The notes beneath the pieces were generated by a model. The model did not search any database. It had not been told where the DNA came from and saw nothing but the letters and a program-made list of their open reading frames with translations. This document shows, piece after piece, positions 1 through 7,179 of a DNA stretch of 15,648 nucleotides (positions are counted from its first letter, which is position 1; each line of letters begins with the position of its first letter). This stretch comes from Clostridia bacterium (lineage in GTDB: Bacteria; Bacillota; Clostridia; Saccharofermentanales; UBA5734), in contig JAGPFK010000003.1 in NCBI GenBank assembly GCA_018056585.1, positions 1-15,648 of the forward strand, read 5' to 3'. The translations under genes and the position numbers were made by a program.

Positions 1-103
1 TTTCATCCAATGCCTTCGCCAGCTCAGACAGACGAACCGGTTCATTGCCTTTAGATGAAACAATTTCAAGAATCTTAAGCCCTTTTACAATTGATTTAAT
101 CAT
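1..103 (-). CDS. IclR-family transcriptional regulator, N-terminal fragment
   Basis: Only the first 34 codons are present; the gene runs off the left edge of the window. The reading begins MIKSIVKGLKILEIV and continues through RLSELAKAL, which matches the start of the winged helix-turn-helix of IclR regulators (a 'ralrILe' helix followed by 'ltlseLAkal'). An AAAGGGAG ribosome site lies about 8 bases before the ATG at 103. It follows the third Fe-S gene by only 24 bases on the same strand, so it is probably cotranscribed. By family habit it would sense a small catabolic ligand and control the neighbouring operon; this is inference. The ligand-binding domain is not in the window. The HTH call is fairly safe for so short a piece, but the effector is unknown. 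Confidence 0.75.
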   Translation of the reverse strand, partial: MIKSIVKGLKILEIVSSKGNEPVRLSELAKALDE

Positions 104-127
104 GAACGCTGCTCCCTTTAGTCCTAT

Positions 128-973
128 CTATACTTGTTCGCCTCTCCGATCTTTTTTCCAAGGCTGCTGTTGACGAAAGTGATTTTTCATCAAGCCTACC
201 CCGCGTTTTTCTAGTTCAGCCAGGCAGGTTCGGTTGCAAAGGGCTGCATACCGGTCCGGTTTCCCGCTTGGATGAAGCCTGTTGGCCATCCCACCATTCG
301 GACATTTCCTGCAAAGATCATAATTAATGCTTGCTAATGTGAACGTGCGGCCGCATATGGTTTTTTGCTCACAATGGTCCAGGCTGATGGCTTTCAATGG
401 GCAAGCATGGACACAGGCGCCACATTGATCGCAAAGGCTAGCGGAACAAATTGGATCTGATTCAAGTTCAGCGTCCGTAATCACCATTTGAAATCTTTGC
501 CTGTGGCCAAACAAAGGGGTCAGGATTTCTCTGTTTAATCCTATTTCTCCGAGGCCACAGACAACAGCTGCATAGTCAAAATCCGGGGTTACATTTGGTG
601 CCGGCCTGCCTTCAGCAACTGGTACTCCCATGCCTGTTGTTGACAAAGGATTCGGGAAAACAGGGCATGCTTCCCAACCGGCATCCTCAATAAATCGAAC
701 CAAATCATAGACCGATTGGGCAACAAACTGATTATCAAGCCATGTGTATCCAAAATTGCTGTAGGCATTCATATTGGTTCCATCTTCTATGCCACGCAAT
801 GTTCCGCGAGGAATCATTTGCCCTATCAGAATAACGGTGTTTCCTTCAGGAAAGATATAGAAAGGATTGTATTGCGGTTCAAGATCAAGAAATCTCTCTT
901 TGCCTGCAAAACCGATCAGATCGATCTGGAGTGCTTGTGCTTTTTCCTGAATGGCTTTTTTAAAATCGTTCAT
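128..973 (-). CDS. QueG/reductive-dehalogenase-like [4Fe-4S] protein, paralogue 3
   Basis: A 281-residue, probably cytoplasmic redox protein with no signal peptide or membrane segment. The N-terminal half has the conserved RGTLRGIEDG stretch (56-65). The middle carries CGLGEIG (139-145), then TPLFGHRQR and ITDAEL (to about 170), the pattern seen in the corrinoid-binding core of reductive dehalogenases and epoxyqueuosine reductase. A ferredoxin motif follows with C181, C184, C187, C191-P. Further cysteines at 221/224 (LCRKC) and 246/250 (LCNRTC) could hold a second cluster. It ends about 30 residues after that, shorter than QueG, which carries a C-terminal HEAT-like region. GAGGAGG lies about 5 bases before the ATG, and the gene sits 11 bases after the preceding one in a tandem of three paralogues. 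It is much closer to the gene at 2097-2936 than to the middle one. Substrate and corrinoid use are unproven; automated pipelines would probably label it epoxyqueuosine reductase. Confidence 0.85.
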   Translation of the reverse strand: MNDFKKAIQEKAQALQIDLIGFAGKERFLDLEPQYNPFYIFPEGNTVILIGQMIPRGTLRGIEDGTNMNAYSNFGYTWLDNQFVAQSVYDLVRFIEDAGWEACPVFPNPLSTTGMGVPVAEGRPAPNVTPDFDYAAVVCGLGEIGLNREILTPLFGHRQRFQMVITDAELESDPICSASLCDQCGACVHACPLKAISLDHCEQKTICGRTFTLASINYDLCRKCPNGGMANRLHPSGKPDRYAALCNRTCLAELEKRGVGLMKNHFRQQQPWKKDRRGEQV

Positions 974-984
974 GCCTTGCCTCC

Positions 985-2100
985 TCAGTTCCGGGATTTA
1001 TATTCATTTTTGCGCAAAGACGGATCACGTCTATCCAAATATGCTTCGCGCCAGGGATTGATATCGCCGACTTTTTCTTTTTGCTGCCAGGGCAGTTCCC
1101 AAAGTGGTCGTTTATAAAGGGGATTATAAAAAAGATTTTTGATCGCTTTTCGTTTTTCCAGAGAATCCGTACAGCTGCAAATACAGCCTCTCGCACCACA
1201 TACTGCAAAATATCCGACATGGTTTAAAATGTATTTATAGTAATGAAGGATCGAATTGTCTGGCTGATCATAAATGCCACCCCAAGTTCCAAGTGCCAGA
1301 GTATAGGTCAATCGATAAGCTTCTTCTTCTGTTATGTTCATATTCTGAACATCCAGTTCAAGATTTGGAAAATCCTTCTTCAAAAAAGGTGATATTCGAT
1401 TGTTTAATCCATGATGTGTCAAGGTACAACGCCCCATGTCCACATCACCCCAATGGATGTCAATCCCTCCAACTGTGATATGAATGTCTTTATCAATTGT
1501 CTTTTCTGGAGGAATAGCATGGCCGGGGCAGTCACGAACGCACCGGCCGCACTGGTTGCAAAGCGTTCCTGGTTTTATGATGGGATCCGGCTCTAATTCT
1601 GCATCGGTCATGATCATGCCCAATCGGACACGAGGCCCGAATTCCGGTGTCATAAACACTTTGGAATGTCCCATTTCACCAAGGCCTGCTCCAACAGCCA
1701 TAATCCTTACACTCATCGCCACGTTAGGCATGCGTCCTGGAGCAACCGGCTCCCCCTCACCCATCCTCTCGCAGACAGCCGGATAATGAGGAATGGCTTC
1801 CCATCCCATATCCTCAATGTAACATGCCAATGCATAAGTCAGTTTAGGACGAAAAAGCGTATTTAAACGATTGTATGAATAAAATGTATAGTTATGCCAG
1901 TGCGTTCCTTCGATGATGCCGCGATAAGATCCGCGCGGGATGCGCATAGCCAACATGATAACGGACCGGCATTCTGGGAAGTAGTTTTTTGGATTCATCA
2001 GAGGTGGTGCCTCTTTATAGCGCTCTATGTTTCCGATACCAATACAATCAATACCCAGTTCCTTTGCTTTTTCCTTTACCATTTGCGATGTCAATTTCAT
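985..2100 (-). CDS. QueG/reductive-dehalogenase-like [4Fe-4S] protein, long divergent paralogue 2
   Basis: At 371 residues this is the longest of the three tandem paralogues. It keeps the shared plan: RGSYRGIIEG (56-65), AGLGEMG (138-144), TPEFGPRVRLG and MTDAEL (151-169), then the ferredoxin motif C181, C184, C187, C191-P. The AGLGE...TPEFGPRVRLG string resembles reductive dehalogenase catalytic subunits more than QueG. It lacks the LCxxC/LCxRTC pair of the other two and instead has a C-terminal extension of roughly 100 residues ending in a different cysteine cluster (CGARGCICSC, near residue 315) and a Trp/Pro-rich tail. Its ATG overlaps the stop of the upstream gene (ATGA at 2097-2100) with GGAGG in front, so translation is coupled. 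No Tat signal is seen, unlike respiratory RdhA. Substrate unknown; a soluble corrinoid/Fe-S reductase is the best guess. Confidence 0.85.
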   Translation of the reverse strand: MKLTSQMVKEKAKELGIDCIGIGNIERYKEAPPLMNPKNYFPECRSVIMLAMRIPRGSYRGIIEGTHWHNYTFYSYNRLNTLFRPKLTYALACYIEDMGWEAIPHYPAVCERMGEGEPVAPGRMPNVAMSVRIMAVGAGLGEMGHSKVFMTPEFGPRVRLGMIMTDAELEPDPIIKPGTLCNQCGRCVRDCPGHAIPPEKTIDKDIHITVGGIDIHWGDVDMGRCTLTHHGLNNRISPFLKKDFPNLELDVQNMNITEEEAYRLTYTLALGTWGGIYDQPDNSILHYYKYILNHVGYFAVCGARGCICSCTDSLEKRKAIKNLFYNPLYKRPLWELPWQQKEKVGDINPWREAYLDRRDPSLRKNEYKSRN

Positions 2101-2936
2101 TTTTGGCCTCCTTCGACGACTTCGACTGCTTCGCCGAATTCATTTTTGCCCCATGCCGGCCTTTTCCGAAAGTTCGTCTCAAAAGCATTCATTAATACTT
2201 TTTCCTGGTCCAACTCGTCTATACAAGTCCGCACACACAAAGCAGCCAGGCGATCAACGCCATCATGATTTGTGATCGCACCATTCTTACAAATCCCGCA
2301 TAGCTCGTTATCACAGACAGCGACCTGCATTGTTTTTCCGCAAATTGTGATCTGTTCAGCTTGATGGTCATGGAACGCATGTAATGGACAAATTTCAATG
2401 CAACGGCCACACTGCGTACAAATGGATCCTTCAAATATAGGATCTTCCGGGATCTCAGCATCGGTCAGAATCATAGCCAATCGCTGACGGGGTCCGAATC
2501 GCGGAGTCAAAACTTCACCGCATAAGCCGATTTCTCCAAGTCCACAAGCAACAGCCGCATACTTAAAATCAGGGAAAACAGATTGACCCACGCCTGATAC
2601 GGCAACTTGCTTTTCAGGAACAATTGGCATGGCTTCATAGCCAGCCCGCTCAATAAAAGTTGCCACATCATAAGCGGATTGAGCAATAAATTCATCTGAA
2701 AGCCAGTTTTTGCCAAACAGGCTATAATCGCCAAAGTTAATCCCTTCTTCTACTCCTCTCAAAGTCCCACGTGTAATGCGTCGCGCTATTAATATCGCAG
2801 TTTTTGCTTCAGAGAACAGTGTAAAAGGGTTTTTGTCGGGCAAAAGATCATCAAAACGGCTTCGGCCAGCAAACCCGATCATGTCAACTAAAGCATCTTT
2901 TGCGGCCCTCTGTACAGCTTGTTTAAAAGATTGCAT
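2097..2936 (-). CDS. QueG/reductive-dehalogenase-like [4Fe-4S] protein, paralogue 1 (first gene of operon)
   Basis: A 279-residue soluble protein with the same plan as the gene at 128-973: RGTLRGVEEG (56-65), CGLGEIG (131-137), TPRFGPRQRLAM and LTDAEI (144-162), ferredoxin cysteines C173, C176, C179, C183-P, then LCGIC (213/216) and LCVRTC (234/238). The spacing of all eight cysteines matches that paralogue closely, so the two are recent duplicates. AAAGGAG lies 8 bases before the ATG. It is the promoter-proximal gene, with a TTGACA-N17-TAAAAT promoter about 100 bases upstream. Probable role: cytoplasmic electron transfer or reduction using Fe-S and perhaps a corrinoid. Whether it acts on tRNA, like QueG, or on a small molecule cannot be told from sequence; three copies beside an IclR gene favour a small molecule (inference). 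Confidence 0.85.
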   Translation of the reverse strand: MQSFKQAVQRAAKDALVDMIGFAGRSRFDDLLPDKNPFTLFSEAKTAILIARRITRGTLRGVEEGINFGDYSLFGKNWLSDEFIAQSAYDVATFIERAGYEAMPIVPEKQVAVSGVGQSVFPDFKYAAVACGLGEIGLCGEVLTPRFGPRQRLAMILTDAEIPEDPIFEGSICTQCGRCIEICPLHAFHDHQAEQITICGKTMQVAVCDNELCGICKNGAITNHDGVDRLAALCVRTCIDELDQEKVLMNAFETNFRKRPAWGKNEFGEAVEVVEGGQK

Positions 2937-3037
2937 AGACGACTCCTTTCATGGATTCAATTTATGGTTCAGGATCTCGATATAATTCATTATTAACGAA
3001 TATCTATAATAAATATTTTATATTTTCAAACAATTCC

Positions 3038-3066
3038 ATTTTAAAGCACTAAAATATAAATGTCAA
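3038..3066 (-). promoter_or_regulatory. Sigma-A-type promoter of the Fe-S paralogue operon
   Basis: Read on the minus strand: -35 TTGACA (3061-3066, perfect consensus), 17-base spacer, -10 TAAAAT (3038-3043). The predicted start near 3031 gives an untranslated leader of about 95 bases, very AT-rich, before the first Fe-S gene. It lies just after the terminator of the preceding operon, so this cluster is an independent unit. Confidence 0.7.
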
Positions 3067-3073
3067 CAATATT

Positions 3074-3087
3074 TTGATAAAAATCAC
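3074..3087. promoter_or_regulatory. FNR/Crp-like dyad upstream of the Fe-S operon promoter
   Basis: TTGAT-AAAA-ATCAC matches the FNR consensus TTGAT-N4-ATCAA at 9 of 10 positions. Its centre is about 17 bases upstream of the -35 box, near -50 relative to the predicted start, which is not the classical -41.5 position. It partly overlaps the T-tract of the preceding terminator, and the region is AT-rich, so chance is a real alternative. Confidence 0.35.
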
Positions 3088-3132
3088 AAAAAAAATCTGC
3101 CTCTCCCAGCATCGGCTGTAAAAAGGCAGATT
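3086..3132 (-). terminator. Intrinsic terminator ending the seven-gene operon
   Basis: On the minus strand AATCTGCC (3125-3132) pairs with GGCAGATT (3094-3101), extended by one A-T pair, and runs straight into a tract of eight T (continuing to about 3088). A smaller CAGC/GCTG pairing sits inside the loop. It lies 27 bases after the stop of the GH171 gene and just before the promoter of the Fe-S cluster. Confidence 0.8.
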
Positions 3133-3158
3133 ATTCTTGTCTTTATATTTTTCTCTCT

Positions 3159-4322
3159 TTACTCGGTATAAATATAGTATGCCTGACTTTTATTTTTGAA
3201 TGCCGCTTCGTCCGAACAGGCTTTTTCTAGAAAGACGCGAAGGTTAAAATCAGGATCACGTAATTCACTGCCACCTGAAAGATGATCAATGAACCAGTGT
3301 TGCTGCGGGTTTTGGGGAGCAATAAAGGAAAAGTCATGATGTGTCTTTCGGATGGCGTCCAGAAGCGCAACGCCGGCTGCGAATGAGTGAAAACAATCCC
3401 GGTCTGTGACATGGATCTCAAAGCCGCGGCAGGTCGTTTGGACGTACTTCGAATACAGCGGATAAAAGAAGCAAGGTCTTAGGATGCAACCTTTGATTGC
3501 GTCCTGATCAATGGTCTCTAAAACACGGTCTGTATCAAGCCAGGGAGCGCCAATTAATTTAAAAGGCCTGGTGGTCCCCCTCCCTTCCGATACATTGGTG
3601 CCTTCAAACAAACAAGTTCCAATATAAAGGAGTGCCGTTTCCAGTGTTGGTATATTCGGTGACGGTGCAATCCAAGGTCTGTTTTGATCATCAAAGTAAT
3701 TTCTGCGTTGCCAGCCGCTCATCGGAATAATCGTTAGCTCACAATGCATATTTTGTGTGTCATTGATATAGTGGGCAAATTCTCCGATGGTCAGGCCATA
3801 TCGGGCGGGTATTGGGTATCGGCCAACAAGAGAGCAGTATAACGGATTAAGGCAGGTTCCCTCGACATGAAGCCCTCCCAATGGATTGGGACGGTCCAGA
3901 ACCACCACAGGCTTTCCGCAGTCAGCACAAGCTTCCATCACAGAAGACAAGGTATAGAGATAAGTGTAGTAGCGCGCACCGACATCCTGCAGATCAACAA
4001 CAAAAAGGTCCACATCACTCAGTTCCTCCTGAGTGGGCGACTGATGATCCCCATATAAACTTCGGACCGGCAGTCCTGTCTGCCGGTCCACAGAGACCGG
4101 AATCGGTTCCCCGGCCTGATGCTCGCTGCGAACGCCGTGTTCAGGCGCGAAAAGTGCCTTTAAGCCAAATTGCTTCTGCAATACATCCACTGAAGATTGC
4201 AAGTTCTTGTTGACCGCTGCGTCGTTTGTCAGTAAAGCAATCCTTTTCCCCCGCAAAAGGCGGTCATCGCCAGACAGGCGGTCCAACCCACATTGAAAGG
4301 CAGTCTCCGCTTGTTCCTTCAT
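3159..4322 (-). CDS. DUF1343 / GH171 (NamZ/YbbC-like) protein, possible exo-beta-N-acetylmuramidase
   Basis: The 387-residue protein matches the DUF1343 family, whose characterised member NamZ (YbbC) of Bacillus subtilis is an exo-beta-N-acetylmuramidase (GH171) releasing MurNAc from muropeptide-derived glycans. Family marks in order: LLTNDAA (30-36), FAPEHGVR (58-65) with E61 a candidate catalytic acid, DLQDVGARYYTY (110-121), LDRPNPLGG (142-150), RYGLTIGEF (175-183), PSPNIPTLE, and FEGTNVSEGRGTTRPF. Length is near that of the mature family domain. Unlike the secreted B. subtilis enzyme it starts MKEQAETAFQCG with no signal peptide, so it is expected in the cytoplasm. It is the last gene of the operon, one base after the degenerate Gfo/Idh/MocA gene; a GGAGGTG site lies about 13 bases from the ATG, inside that gene. 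Family call firm, substrate uncertain. Confidence 0.88.
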   Translation of the reverse strand: MKEQAETAFQCGLDRLSGDDRLLRGKRIALLTNDAAVNKNLQSSVDVLQKQFGLKALFAPEHGVRSEHQAGEPIPVSVDRQTGLPVRSLYGDHQSPTQEELSDVDLFVVDLQDVGARYYTYLYTLSSVMEACADCGKPVVVLDRPNPLGGLHVEGTCLNPLYCSLVGRYPIPARYGLTIGEFAHYINDTQNMHCELTIIPMSGWQRRNYFDDQNRPWIAPSPNIPTLETALLYIGTCLFEGTNVSEGRGTTRPFKLIGAPWLDTDRVLETIDQDAIKGCILRPCFFYPLYSKYVQTTCRGFEIHVTDRDCFHSFAAGVALLDAIRKTHHDFSFIAPQNPQQHWFIDHLSGGSELRDPDFNLRVFLEKACSDEAAFKNKSQAYYIYTE

Positions 4323-4323
4323 T

Positions 4324-5184
4324 CTAATTGAAAGGCACCTCCACCCACTGACAGGGGTGACTCAATGCACGCTTGCCTGCATCCAGCATAGCCATGACAG
4401 AAAGCGTTTCTGATTGCGGCACCGGCGGAAGGCCTGAGTCAAAAAAGCCAAGCAGTTCTTCCATAAAAGGCATCCAAAAATCTTCTTTAACATCACAAGC
4501 CATGCCATTCTGATGAGCGTCCTGGATGGCCAGTGAAAAATCAGACCAGGGCAAATGATTGATCAGACAACATCGATGATCCTGATAGGTGTAGATGATA
4601 ACCGGCGCATCTCTACTGCCTGTTGCCAAAGCTTTTGTCGCGCCAACGCCCATCCCTCTGACGATCATCTCTAATTGATGCACACCATAATTTTCAAAAA
4701 CACCTGGGCCACGCACCGACATAAATGAAACATCCGGCTGATTCAGCCCATGCTCCTCAATCCAGCTGACCAGTTCTCTGGCATATCGTAAAGCCGATGT
4801 TGAATACATCGGCGTCTTGTTGGCATGCGCCAAATCAAACAAGCGTTTAGCTGTCGCAAAGTCCGGTGCGAAGGTCTTATCAATGTATGTCGGTTTTCCA
4901 GAACGAAGGGGAACCTGGGCCAGGGCTTCATGCTGTTCCGGATGATCAGGGGATAAAATGACCAGGCAATCACTTGCTTCAACCAGGGATTCAATAGACT
5001 CCATTGCTTGAACGCCATATTTTTCACACCACGTTTTCGTATCCATTCCGTCTGGCTTATCAATGGCAGCAAAGGCATATGCGACATCAAAGTCCTGACT
5101 CCTGGTGCTTGATCTGATCCACAAGGGGTAGTGATTGGCATGCCATTCGTCCAGATAATAGTCAATGAAACCGATTTTCTTCAT
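4324..5184 (-). CDS. Gfo/Idh/MocA-like protein with degenerate nucleotide-binding motif
   Basis: The 286-residue protein has the fold signature of Gfo/Idh/MocA oxidoreductases but with several losses. The N-terminus reads KKIGFIDYYLDEWHANHYP, so the usual GxGxxA loop after the first strand is absent. The CEKP motif that supplies the catalytic Lys is replaced by IDKTFAPD (K103), and the GxHxxD helix by GVHQLEM (H169, E172). DHPEQHEAL (80-88) matches the normal PxxxH region. It is also shorter than the usual 330-380 residues. Its ATG overlaps the stop of the upstream true Gfo/Idh/MocA gene (ATGA), implying translational coupling and possibly a hetero-oligomer. It may be a divergent dehydrogenase with another cofactor mode, or a non-oxidoreductase. 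No frameshift is seen; the frame is intact. Confidence 0.72.
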   Translation of the reverse strand: MKKIGFIDYYLDEWHANHYPLWIRSSTRSQDFDVAYAFAAIDKPDGMDTKTWCEKYGVQAMESIESLVEASDCLVILSPDHPEQHEALAQVPLRSGKPTYIDKTFAPDFATAKRLFDLAHANKTPMYSTSALRYARELVSWIEEHGLNQPDVSFMSVRGPGVFENYGVHQLEMIVRGMGVGATKALATGSRDAPVIIYTYQDHRCCLINHLPWSDFSLAIQDAHQNGMACDVKEDFWMPFMEELLGFFDSGLPPVPQSETLSVMAMLDAGKRALSHPCQWVEVPFN

Positions 5185-6248
5185 ATGAACACAACCTCTC
5201 GCCCTTCCTCAGCCGACTGATATAGGGCATCCATAATCTGAGCGGTGACTAAAACTTCGTCTATATTGGAACGAATCTTTTCGCCTTTTCTTGCGCTCTT
5301 TATGAAGGCGTCAATCTCATCATAAAACATATCAGCCATCTTCATATCACAGGCTGTTTCCGTTAGCATGCCGTTTTTTGTGCCGTAAATCGTAAATTTG
5401 CCGCCATACTGGAGCTTGATCCCGGCTTTATCGCCCAAAAATTCGATGAACATGGCATCATCATTTATGTTCTGAGCCCAAGCGCCATTCAGACAAATGG
5501 TGGGGCCTTCTGTTCGGATTAAGCCCGTGACAAAATCCTCTACATCATAGGTTCCGTTATAGTCCGGCGGTCCAGCCCACATTGAGGTATAGACGTATTC
5601 TTTCATGTTCCGGCCAAGTTTACTATACGTTGCGCCAGACACTGTCTTTACAACCGGCGAATGAATGCAATAACAAATCAAATCAATGAAATGAACACCC
5701 CAGTCGATCAGCACACCACCGCCAGACAACGCACGGGTCGTAAACTGACCACCTAAGCCCGGAATGGAACGAAAAGATCTGAAAGAGCAATAAATATGAT
5801 AAAGATCGCCCAATTCACCTGCCTGGATCAAATCATGTACCTTGTTGACGGCTGTATTGAAACGATTAACAACACCAATATTCAAAATGCGATCATTCTG
5901 ATCGGCTGCTTCTTTCATTTTCAGCACTTCCTGATAGTTCATGGCAGCCGGTTTTTCGCAAAGAACATGCTTTTTTGCATTCAAGCAGTCAATAGAGATG
6001 GGTGCATGTAAATAATTGGGTACACAAACGGAAACCATCTCAACCGATTCATCCTGCAAAATATCATGATAATCTGTCGTAACCCGTGTCTCACGATCCC
6101 CAAACTGATCGGCCAGCGACTGGGCTCTTTCTGGGATAATATCAACACAATAGGCGATTCGGGCCTCAGGGTTTTTCGCGTAAGAAGGGCCGTGAGCAGA
6201 ATGAGCGATTGTACCACATCCGATAATAGCAACATTTACTGGTTTCAT
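5181..6248 (-). CDS. Gfo/Idh/MocA family NAD(P)-dependent oxidoreductase
   Basis: A typical sugar/polyol dehydrogenase of the Gfo/Idh/MocA family, cytoplasmic, 355 residues from the chosen start. Numbered from there: GCGTIA (10-15) in the Rossmann fold, D36 at the end of the second strand (favouring NAD), PNYLH (77-81), CEKPAAM (97-103) with catalytic-type K99, and GGGVLIDWGVHFIDL (176-190) with D182 and H186. All key residues are present. An ATG also exists at 6254, but AGGAGG (6255-6260) touches it directly; the ATG at 6248 has the proper 6-base gap, so it is chosen. The gene follows the SMP-30 lactonase by 52 bases without a terminator and overlaps the next gene by 4 bases. A dehydrogenase beside a lactonase suggests C1 oxidation of an aldose to a lactone (inference); the sugar is unknown. 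Confidence 0.88.
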   Translation of the reverse strand: MKPVNVAIIGCGTIAHSAHGPSYAKNPEARIAYCVDIIPERAQSLADQFGDRETRVTTDYHDILQDESVEMVSVCVPNYLHAPISIDCLNAKKHVLCEKPAAMNYQEVLKMKEAADQNDRILNIGVVNRFNTAVNKVHDLIQAGELGDLYHIYCSFRSFRSIPGLGGQFTTRALSGGGVLIDWGVHFIDLICYCIHSPVVKTVSGATYSKLGRNMKEYVYTSMWAGPPDYNGTYDVEDFVTGLIRTEGPTICLNGAWAQNINDDAMFIEFLGDKAGIKLQYGGKFTIYGTKNGMLTETACDMKMADMFYDEIDAFIKSARKGEKIRSNIDEVLVTAQIMDALYQSAEEGREVVFI

Positions 6249-6300
6249 AGACATCCTCCTGAATATGAATCGTTAGAAGATTACTCTTAGGCGTGGTTTT

Positions 6301-7167
6301 TTAGCCTGGATAACGATCTGTCGGAAAACCATGGGTTTTTGTTCTGATGCAAAACAGCGCGCCGGCATCGGGTTGTTTTTCGAGCATTTCCTCTGACAAG
6401 CCCTGGCGGGCTGTTGTCACGAAAAGATCGCTCAGATGGGGTCCGCCAAATGTACAGCTTGAAACCTGCTCCACCGGGAGGAAAACTTCATTGACTTTCT
6501 GTCCCGTTCGCGGATCGTAACAACAAATTCTGCCTCCGCCCCACTGGGCAACCCAAAGCCTGCCTTGTTCGTCAATGGTCATGCCGTCTGGCACGCCTTC
6601 ACCCGGCGGGATCTGAACGACAACCTGCTTGTTCTTTAGCAGAACAGTTTTGGGGTCTGTGTCAAACCGCCATATTTCCAAGGTCGGTGAATCAGTGTAA
6701 TACAAGTATCGCCCATCCGGCGAAAAAGCCAATCCGTTGGATGTGGTTATTCCAGATAAAACAGGGGATACCTTTTGTTTCTGATCCAGACAATAAAGCG
6801 TTCCTTTGCCTTTTTCCCCTGAAAGGCTCATGGTCCCGGCCCAGAAACGGCCTTCCGGGTCGCATTTCCCATCATTGAAACGAATATCATTTTGTTTGTT
6901 TACCCAAATCTCCTGAGTTGTCTTGTGATCAAAATCTAAAAAAGCAAAGCCATCTTCCAGGGCAGTAATCAGACGATGATGCTGGCAAATCGCAATGGCT
7001 CCCACCATTTTGTTCAGCTGAAAGATCTCATCTTCATTCGTTGCCGGATTGTATCGATGAATCATGCGGCTCAGAATGTCAACAAAATAGAGACATTGGG
7101 CCCGGTCATCCCAGACCGGGCCTTCTCCGATTGCTGCTTTTACATTCAAGACGCGCTCACACAACAC
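6301..7167 (-). CDS. SMP-30/gluconolactonase/LRE family lactonase
   Basis: A six-bladed beta-propeller hydrolase of 288 residues, the usual length, no signal peptide. Family residues are all visible: metal ligands E15 in GEGPVWD, N144 in TSNGLAFSPDG and D194 in PDGMTIDEQGRLW, with substrate-contact positions R96 and N98 in RFNDGKCDPEGRFWAG. Members hydrolyse aldono- or other lactones, often with Ca or Zn. The start is a GTG at 7167 with a weak ribosome site (TAGG/GAG region just upstream), 12 bases after the small unknown gene; an in-frame TTG at 7164 is the alternative. Position directly before a Gfo/Idh/MocA dehydrogenase supports a dehydrogenase-lactonase pair. Physiological lactone not deducible. 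Confidence 0.9.
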   Translation of the reverse strand: MLCERVLNVKAAIGEGPVWDDRAQCLYFVDILSRMIHRYNPATNEDEIFQLNKMVGAIAICQHHRLITALEDGFAFLDFDHKTTQEIWVNKQNDIRFNDGKCDPEGRFWAGTMSLSGEKGKGTLYCLDQKQKVSPVLSGITTSNGLAFSPDGRYLYYTDSPTLEIWRFDTDPKTVLLKNKQVVVQIPPGEGVPDGMTIDEQGRLWVAQWGGGRICCYDPRTGQKVNEVFLPVEQVSSCTFGGPHLSDLFVTTARQGLSEEMLEKQPDAGALFCIRTKTHGFPTDRYPG

Positions 7168-7179
7168 AGCTCAGCTTAC

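Noticed and set aside
2976..3060. AT-rich block considered as an origin or attachment site
   Set aside because: No DnaA-box cluster, direct repeats or integrase gene; it is explained as leader and promoter of the Fe-S operon. Its short ATAAT/ATTAT dyads are expected by chance at this composition.
4324..5184. Possibility that the degenerate Gfo/Idh/MocA gene is a pseudogene
   Set aside because: The frame is intact, the start is coupled by overlap to the upstream gene, and the altered motifs look like family variants rather than decay.
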